From contig NZ_BAMP01000045.1 of assembly GCF_000615975.1 (NCBI RefSeq), positions 1-33,187 on the forward strand: a stretch of 33,187 nt of DNA, read 5' to 3'. The notes below the pieces were generated by a model, which worked only from the letters and a program-made list of their open reading frames with translations, was not told the origin of the DNA and did not search any database. This document shows positions 25,386 to 33,187 of the stretch, in pieces. This stretch comes from Nitratireductor aquibiodomus NL21 = JCM 21793 (GTDB lineage: Bacteria > Pseudomonadota > Alphaproteobacteria > Rhizobiales > Rhizobiaceae). The stretch's first letter is position 1, and each line of letters begins with the position of its first letter. The position numbers and the translations under genes are program-made.

Positions 25386-25904
25386 CGTCGTCTTTTCGAG
25401 CGTGGGAATTGAGCGCGCCCCGGCAGGGGCGCGCTCGGACTTCATCAAATGAGCCGCGTTCTCTTCCCGTTGCGGGACAAGGTCAAACCCCCTGTCCTGA
25501 TACTGGAAAAGGAGGCAGTCGACGCCATCAGCGCAACCGCTGAAATGCTTCAGGTGCCCCGGCAGATCGTAGAACGAACCTGCCGGATATTCCGTCCGCT
25601 GACCGTCGACCACGGCGTAAAAAGTGCCCTTTAACACCACCGTCGGGATGGACCGGGTGTGATAGTGATACGGGTTGTCCTTGCCGGCGGGGAACAGGAC
25701 GAAAGCCTCATAGGGGCCGTCGCCCGCCAGGTCGCCGCGGACATTGGCATATCTGATGCCGCCCGAATCCGGGATCTCGATCCACACGAGTTCCGATGCG
25801 GGGAAGGAAACGATCTTCTTCTTGAGCGTTGCCAGATCCGAGCAGGCCGCAACCACAGCCAGCAACGCGAAAAGAGGCAGGGCAGTTCTCAAATACGGTT
25901 TCAT
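25350..25904 (-). CDS. Cupin-like (DUF4437-type) lipoprotein
   Basis: 184 residues from ATG 25904, with AAGGAC just upstream. The N-terminus is hydrophobic and ends VVAACSD, a plausible lipobox. The rest is one cupin barrel with HYHTR and DLPGHLKHF as possible metal ligands; this layout resembles DUF4437/ChrR cupins. The function is unknown. The final 40 residues, from about HLMKSERAPAG, run into a GC-rich hairpin and over the end of the exporter permease, where another frame has TGATGA. The natural protein may end near HLMK, with the extra tail due to an indel. The fit with the neighbours is not clear. Confidence 0.7.
   Translation of the reverse strand: MKPYLRTALPLFALLAVVAACSDLATLKKKIVSFPASELVWIEIPDSGGIRYANVRGDLAGDGPYEAFVLFPAGKDNPYHYHTRSIPTVVLKGTFYAVVDGQRTEYPAGSFYDLPGHLKHFSGCADGVDCLLFQYQDRGFDLVPQREENAAHLMKSERAPAGARSIPTLEKTTLAAPVKPQNKW
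25411..25436. terminator. Strong 11-bp hairpin after the exporter permease
   Basis: GAGCGCGCCCC (25411-25421) and GGGGCGCGCTC (25426-25436) form a perfect stem with a 4-base loop. The site fits the end of both converging genes. It lies inside the last part of the cupin frame, which is unusual for a coding sequence. No T-tract follows on the plus strand. Confidence 0.6.
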
Positions 25905-25969
25905 CGCAAAAGTCCTTGGTGCTTAAAATTCACACGGGGCCTTGAAATACGGGGCCCCGGATTCGCGCT

Positions 25970-26589
25970 CTAACTGGTTTTCAGGGCGAGAATGGCTTTC
26001 GTGTCGAGGATTTCGGCAAAGGTGTCGGAGAGCGTGACCAGCGATGCCTCGTGCAGAACATCGTGGGAAATCACCTTGCGTCCGGCCCGGTGATGTCGCG
26101 TGTGGCGCAGGCGTCGGAGGCAACGATCACGTCATATCCGAGCGGAACCGCATCACGCGCCGCACCCGACACGCAGGCATGGGTCATCAGTCCGGCGATG
26201 ACGAGCGTATCGATCCCGTCCACCTTGAGGCGGGCGTCGAGATCGGTGCTTGGGAATGCGCTGACGGACGTCTTGCGCAGGACATGATGATGCGTCGCCG
26301 GCTGGATTTCCGGATGGAATGCGACCGTTTCCCCACCCTGGGCGAAGATTGGCGCACCCTTCGGTGTTACGTGCTGTATATGATAAACAGATATTTTCTT
26401 GGCGTCTGCCCACTCGACAAGATCGAGAGCCTTTGTCAGTGCTGCTTCGCCATTGGGGATGGGCATTCTGCCGGAGAAATATTCTTCTTGAAAATCAATG
26501 ATAATGAGCGCTGTCTTATCTGACTTGATCGCCTCTTTCGGCGCGCTTCCTGTCATGGTGCGAATGGTCGCGTGCAGTGCTTTGGTCAT
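25970..26589 (-). pseudogene. Isochorismatase-family cysteine hydrolase, frameshifted near the C-terminus
   Basis: From ATG 26589 the family triad is in place: Asp32 (IIIDFQEEYFSG), Lys106 (LRKTSVSAF) and nucleophile Cys139 (GLMTHACVSGAARDA). The reading ends at TGA 26071-26073 after ITGPDAR. One added base near 26079 (GACGCAAGG where GACGGCAAGG is expected) continues it as KVISHDVLHEASLVTLSDTF to a TAG at 25970, giving 206 residues and a normal family length. The shortened protein of 172 residues would keep the active site but lose the last strand and helix. The family hydrolyses small amides or enol ethers. It faces away from a GlxA-type regulator. Confidence 0.82.
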
Positions 26590-26615
26590 CGTCTCGTCTC
26601 TCGTTTATAATGTTG

Positions 26616-26626
26616 GTTACGGTAAC
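26616..26626. promoter_or_regulatory. GTTAC-G-GTAAC inverted repeat between the hydrolase and the GlxA-type regulator
   Basis: A perfect 5-1-5 inverted repeat, 27 bases upstream of the hydrolase start and just upstream of a TTATAA box (minus strand, near 26605). This is the place expected for an operator over a promoter. The neighbouring divergent regulator is the natural candidate to bind it; that is inference. Confidence 0.3.
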
Positions 26627-26727
26627 TTGTGGTGTGATTACCAGTCGACTTGTAACGATCTGAAAATTCCTCTACCTGCTCCTGAGGTACAAGTGTCCCG
26701 AATGACAAAGAACGATGGAATTGGGCC

Positions 26728-27720
26728 GTGGCAGGCAAGGCAGGGGTTCACAGGATTGCGGTTGTGGCTTTCGAGGGGATCAGCCCGTTCCACCTTTCGG
26801 TTCCCTGCATGGTGTTCGCCGATGATCTCGCACGGCTGGCCGCCCCGCGTTACGAGTTGACCGTCTGTGCTGAAGCACCCGGGCGGATCGGAACCGCCTC
26901 GGGGATATCGCTTTTCGTCGACCACGATCTTTCAGCACTTGAGGCTGCGGATACCGTGATTGTGCCGGCCTGGCCGGGACCGGACGCCGCGCCGCCCGAT
27001 GTTCTCCTGGAGGCTCTTCAACGCGCCCATGCGCGTGGGGCGCGGCTCGTGGGGCTGTGCGTCGGGGCCTTTGTTCTCGCCGAGGCTGGTCTTCTCGATG
27101 GAAGGCGGGCTTCGACCCACTGGGTGTTTGCGGAGGATTTCGCTTATCGCTATCCGCATGTGTTTCTGGAGCGCGACGTGCTCTATGTGGATGAGGGCGA
27201 TGTTCTGACGTCGGCAGGAACCGCAGCAGCCATCGATTGCTGCCTGCATCTCGTGAGACGTGATCACGGGGCGGAGGTGGCCAATCGCGTTGCGCGGCGC
27301 ATGGTGGTGGCGCCGCATCGCAGCGGCGGGCAGGCACAGTATATCGAGCAGCCCCTGCACAAAACGCTCCAGAGCGACCTTCTGCAGGAAACGCTGGAGT
27401 GGGCGGCCGGCAATCTCAACGAGCCTCTTTGTCTTGATCGTCTGGCAGAGAAAGCCGCCATGAGCAGGCGCAATTTCTCACGCCGTTTTCGCAAGGAAAC
27501 CGGCGCGACGGTGTCACAATGGATTCTTGCGCAGCGTCTGGCGCTCGTTCAGCGTCTTCTTGAAACCACAGACAAGCGGATGGAAACCATCGCCGAGGCG
27601 GCGGGGTTTGGTTCCGCCGTCACCATGCGGCAGCGTTTCGTCGATGCATTCCGCGTCTCCCCCATGGCCTATCGCCGGCGGTTTCGCGCTGTTGCGGAGG
27701 ACGGGTGCGCCCGTTCATAG
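26728..27720 (+). CDS. GlxA-type AraC-family transcriptional regulator with DJ-1/PfpI-like domain
   Basis: 330 residues from a GTG at 26728; the ribosome site is weak, and the conserved RIAVVAFEGISPFHLSVP follows at residue 9. Residues about 9-190 are a DJ-1/PfpI-like domain with GLCVGAFVLAEAGLLDGRRASTHW holding the Cys of the nucleophile elbow. The C-terminal AraC-type DNA-binding domain (about 225-320) has CLDRLAEKAAMSRRNFSRRFRKETGATVSQWI and GFGSAVTMRQRFVDAFRVSPMAYRRRF. GlxA-type regulators usually sit beside an isochorismatase or other small-molecule enzyme and control it. That fits the divergent hydrolase here. The effector is unknown. Confidence 0.9.
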   Translation: MAGKAGVHRIAVVAFEGISPFHLSVPCMVFADDLARLAAPRYELTVCAEAPGRIGTASGISLFVDHDLSALEAADTVIVPAWPGPDAAPPDVLLEALQRAHARGARLVGLCVGAFVLAEAGLLDGRRASTHWVFAEDFAYRYPHVFLERDVLYVDEGDVLTSAGTAAAIDCCLHLVRRDHGAEVANRVARRMVVAPHRSGGQAQYIEQPLHKTLQSDLLQETLEWAAGNLNEPLCLDRLAEKAAMSRRNFSRRFRKETGATVSQWILAQRLALVQRLLETTDKRMETIAEAAGFGSAVTMRQRFVDAFRVSPMAYRRRFRAVAEDGCARS

Positions 27721-27729
27721 GGAAGTAAG

Positions 27730-27762
27730 GCGCAGCTGCCCGGCACATACGGGCGGCTGCGC
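27730..27762. terminator. 13-bp hairpin between the GlxA-type gene and carB
   Basis: GCGCAGCTGCCCG (27730-27742) and CGGGCGGCTGCGC (27750-27762) pair with one G-T wobble and a 7-base loop. It lies between converging stops, ten bases after glxA and 17 before the end of carB, so a shared transcript end is likely. There is no T-tract on either side. Confidence 0.5.
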
Positions 27763-27779
27763 TCGTGCTGATCTGCCGT

Positions 27780-31277
<3,498 letters not shown>

Positions 31278-31568
31278 GAAAGATCACTCGCGCGTGTGAG
31301 CCGACGCCGCACGGGCGGGATGCCGCGCGCAGGCCGGGCAAAAATTGTCGGGCTAGGCGCGCCTTATAGGCAATGGGCGGGCCTTACGGAACCCCGAAAA
31401 TGACGATTTCAACGCTACCAATGGACACGGGCGCCGATCATGGCCGGAAACTTGCGTTCGCTGTGGACGGGTGACACCGTAGTGCGACGTAAAATGGGGT
31501 TGGGCAGGCGCGATTCTTCGCGTGGAGCCGATGCCCCCGGGTATGTTTGAAATCGTTTGGGAATCGTT
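31278..31568. promoter_or_regulatory. Divergent region between carB and the DUF4336 gene, with a candidate carB promoter
   Basis: 291 bases. Reading toward carB, TTCCGT (complement of 31386-31391) and TATAAG (complement of 31363-31368) are 17 bases apart, a fair sigma-70 promoter, leaving a leader of about 80 bases. No promoter was assigned to the DUF4336 gene. Nothing else is visible. Confidence 0.35.
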
Positions 31569-32321
31569 ATGGGAGCGCCCCGGGAGACGGCAACCTATCC
31601 GCCGCTCAACACACTGAAACCAGTTGCGGAAGGCGTCTGGATCGTCGACGGGCCTACAATTCCGTTTGGACCGCCCGGTCTCAAAATGCCGTTTCCCACA
31701 CGCATGACCGTTTTCCGGCTTAACGGTGGCGGACTGTTCGTGCACTCCCCAACGCATATGACGGAGGATCTGCGTGCCGGGATGGATGCGCTCGGCCCCG
31801 TCCGGTACATCGTGGCGCCGAACCGCATCCACTACTGGTGGGTGCCATTCTGGCGGGCGGCATATCCAGAGGCCGAAATCTGGATGGCACCACGCATCCG
31901 CGAACAGGCCGGAGGGCATATCGACTTTCCGACCCGCGAGATCACGGGAGACATCGGTTATCCTTGGGATGCCGAGATTCGCACCCTGCCAATCTCTGGA
32001 AGCTTCATGACCGAGGTGGAGTTTTTCCATATTGGAAGCCGGACGCTCGTTCTGACGGATTTCATCGAGAATTTTGAAACACAGAAACTCAACTGGTGGC
32101 GACGCATCATGGCGCGGCTGGGCGGTGTGTTGGCCCCGCATGGCGCGATGCCGCGCGATATGCGGCTGACGTTCGCAAAGCAGAGGCCGGCGTTGAAACA
32201 GGCGGTAGAAACCATGATTTGCTGGGCGCCTGAACGCGTGATCATCGCTCACGGGCGGTGGTTCGAGCGCGACGGCGCGACGGCTTTGAAACGGTCTTTC
32301 GACTGGTTGCTCGACGGATAG
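31569..32321 (+). CDS. DUF4336 domain protein
   Basis: 250 residues from ATG 31569; TTG 31557 would add four residues. Conserved family blocks are WIVDGPTIPF, FVHSPTHMTEDLRAGMDALGPVRYIVAPNRIHYWWV (about 57-95), and DFIENFETQKLNWW. Together with the C-terminal ERVIIAHGRWF they recall metallo-beta-lactamase-like folds, with His positions at HSPTH, NRIHYWW and AHGRW. No function is established, and the metal role is inferred. It has no signal peptide or membrane segment. Its stop is 26 bases before the end of the converging ArsR-type gene. Confidence 0.8.
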   Translation: MGAPRETATYPPLNTLKPVAEGVWIVDGPTIPFGPPGLKMPFPTRMTVFRLNGGGLFVHSPTHMTEDLRAGMDALGPVRYIVAPNRIHYWWVPFWRAAYPEAEIWMAPRIREQAGGHIDFPTREITGDIGYPWDAEIRTLPISGSFMTEVEFFHIGSRTLVLTDFIENFETQKLNWWRRIMARLGGVLAPHGAMPRDMRLTFAKQRPALKQAVETMICWAPERVIIAHGRWFERDGATALKRSFDWLLDG

Positions 32322-32346
32322 CACTGGCGCCGACGCGGCACCGGGG

Positions 32347-32688
32347 TCAGACGGCCTGTTCGATCCGCTTTTCGGGTGGGGGCAGGGTGATCGCGGTGGC
32401 AAGAATGGAATCGAGAAGCCCCGGAAAGCGTGCGTTGAGATCGTCCCTGCGCAGCGAAATCAGCCTTTTCGTGCCGCACGGCTCGACACGGATGACGCCG
32501 GCCTCGCGCAGTTTCGCAAAATGATAGGACAGATTCGATTTCGAGCCCAACAGCTTGAACTCCGCGCAGGCGAGTGGTTCGTCACCACGTCTGGCAAGGT
32601 CGCCCAGGATGGCCAGTCGTGTCTGATCGCCCAGGACGGCAAGCACATGGGGCAGTGATATCTGATCTACGGTCGGGTGCTGTAACAT
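32347..32688 (-). CDS. ArsR-family winged-helix repressor
   Basis: 113 residues from ATG 32688. A single winged-helix domain: VLAVLGDQTRLAILGDLARRGDEPLACAEF, LLGSKSNLSYHFAKLREAGVIRVEPCGTKRLISLRRDDLNARFPGLL. The H3 helix KSNLSYHFAKL is the DNA reader. Two Cys (41 and 71) are present, but not in the known metal-binding patterns, so the signal is unknown; MFS-linked members of this group often sense organic compounds or redox state. An in-frame upstream reading exists but lacks family sequence. It is divergent from an MFS transporter with a perfect inverted repeat between them, the usual set-up of a self-regulating repressor. Confidence 0.87.
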   Translation of the reverse strand: MLQHPTVDQISLPHVLAVLGDQTRLAILGDLARRGDEPLACAEFKLLGSKSNLSYHFAKLREAGVIRVEPCGTKRLISLRRDDLNARFPGLLDSILATAITLPPPEKRIEQAV

Positions 32689-32815
32689 GTCCTGAACACT
32701 AAGCTTTCGCAGGCAGGATGCAAGCCGTTCGCCACGGTGTGGGCGCCTTCCGCTGCGCTGACGCAAAGGCAGGAACCGACAGGCTCGACGCGATCGGAGG
32801 TTGACATCGGGCAGG

Positions 32816-32849
32816 TTTGGTTCAAAAGTTCAATGGATTTTGAACCAAA
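32816..32849. promoter_or_regulatory. 12-bp perfect inverted repeat before the MFS gene: likely operator
   Basis: TTTGGTTCAAAA (32816-32827) and TTTTGAACCAAA (32838-32849) are perfect inverted copies with a 10-base spacer, ending 11 bases before the MFS start. GTTCAA occurs again inside the spacer, so there may be a third half-site. A TTGACA (32801-32806) lies just upstream and may be the -35 box. A dimeric repressor, most likely the divergent ArsR protein, should bind here and block the transporter. Confidence 0.75.
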
Positions 32850-32860
32850 GGATTTTCCCC

Positions 32861-33187
32861 ATGGATAAGCGTCTCTTCCTGCTGGCGCTCGGTGCCTTTG
32901 CCGTCAGCACGGTCGCTTTCGTCTTCGCCGGCCTTTTGCCATTGATTGCCTCTGACACCGGGGTAACGGTCGCCGAGGCCGGCTATCTCGTTTCTGCCTA
33001 CTCGCTTGCCTATGCGATCGGCACCCCCATTCTCTCGGCGCTGACCGGCGCGATGAACCGGCGCCGGGTCATCGCCCTAGCATGATGGCGTTCGTCGCGG
33101 GCAATCTGACGGCTGCCGCAAGTGGCGGCTTCGGGGCGCTGTTTGCCGCGCAGATCGTGATTGGCATGGCGGGCGGACTGTTTGCGG
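32861..33187 (+). pseudogene. MFS transporter (drug-efflux-like), frameshifted and cut off by the window end
   Basis: ATG 32861 starts MDKRLFLLALGAFAVSTVAFVFAGLLPLI, a DHA1-type first helix, followed by GYLVSAYSLAYAIGTPIL and ALTGAMNRRRVIALA, the loop 2-3 motif of MFS. The frame then meets a TGA at 33086-33088. One added base near 33081 continues as MMAFVAGNLTAAASGGFGALFAAQIVIGMAGGLFA to the window edge. This is normal family sequence, so an indel, not a new protein, is likely. The gene would be an exporter of drugs or small metabolites, driven by protons. Regulation by the ArsR protein is inferred. Only 3-4 helices are in the window. Confidence 0.8.

Noticed and set aside
31353..32402. 349-codon minus-strand frame opposite the DUF4336 gene
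   Set aside because: Shadow; the plus strand has the family blocks of DUF4336.

Overview
The window looks like a chromosomal segment of a GC-rich alphaproteobacterium of the order Hyphomicrobiales (Rhizobiales). The reasons are the gene families present (LpsB/LpcC-type core mannosyltransferase, LsrB-type LysR regulator, DUF3775, extensin-like protein, long CarB) and the order greA-lpsB-[LPS genes]-lrp-trxB-lsrB. From memory, Sinorhizobium meliloti has greA-lpsB-lpsE-lpsD-lpsC-lrp-trxB-lsrB. No species name is supported. I see no tRNA, rRNA, CRISPR array, insertion sequence or phage gene.

Layout. 1-3761, minus strand: a lipoprotein start, an extensin-like protein, a DUF3775 protein, an EamA transporter and a PQQ-type sugar dehydrogenase. 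3850-9614: greA behind a terminator-like leader hairpin, then lpsB and a variable LPS/polysaccharide block (three GT25 and two DXD-type sugar transferases). Two of the three GT25 genes are broken near their starts, one is GC-rich at the 5' end and very AT-rich at the 3' end, and one DXD gene points the other way. 9634-12437: lrp, trxB and an lsrB-like regulator. 12537-12655: a likely small RNA whose loop carries CTCCTCCC. 12723-18939, minus strand: msrP, a frameshifted EF-G paralogue, a GGDEF-EAL protein and aspartate aminotransferase. 19122-20942: a tandem EAL protein whose second EAL domain has lost its catalytic residues. 20983-22628, minus strand: two small unknown proteins and an O6-alkylguanine DNA methyltransferase. 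22761-25385: a lytic transglycosylase-like lipoprotein and a DrrAB-type ABC exporter. 25350-27720: a cupin lipoprotein, a frameshifted isochorismatase-family hydrolase and a divergent GlxA-type regulator. 27780-31277: carB. 31569-33187: a DUF4336 protein, then an ArsR-type repressor divergent from an MFS transporter, with a 12-bp perfect inverted repeat between them.

How the genes fit together. The 4.0-12.4 kb part reads as a cell-envelope and redox unit: greA and lpsB nearly abut, successive glycosyltransferases overlap by ATGA, and regulators related to ones that control LPS and oxidative stress in Sinorhizobium sit at the far end. The two c-di-GMP proteins are 1.5 kb apart but on opposite strands and flank aspartate aminotransferase. 

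A caution on quality: four genes (GT25 at 5599, EF-G paralogue, isochorismatase, MFS) each need one extra base to restore a conserved frame. These may be base-calling or assembly errors rather than true pseudogenes. The fifth lesion, a TGA in the third GT25 gene, leaves the frame unchanged and is a different kind of change.
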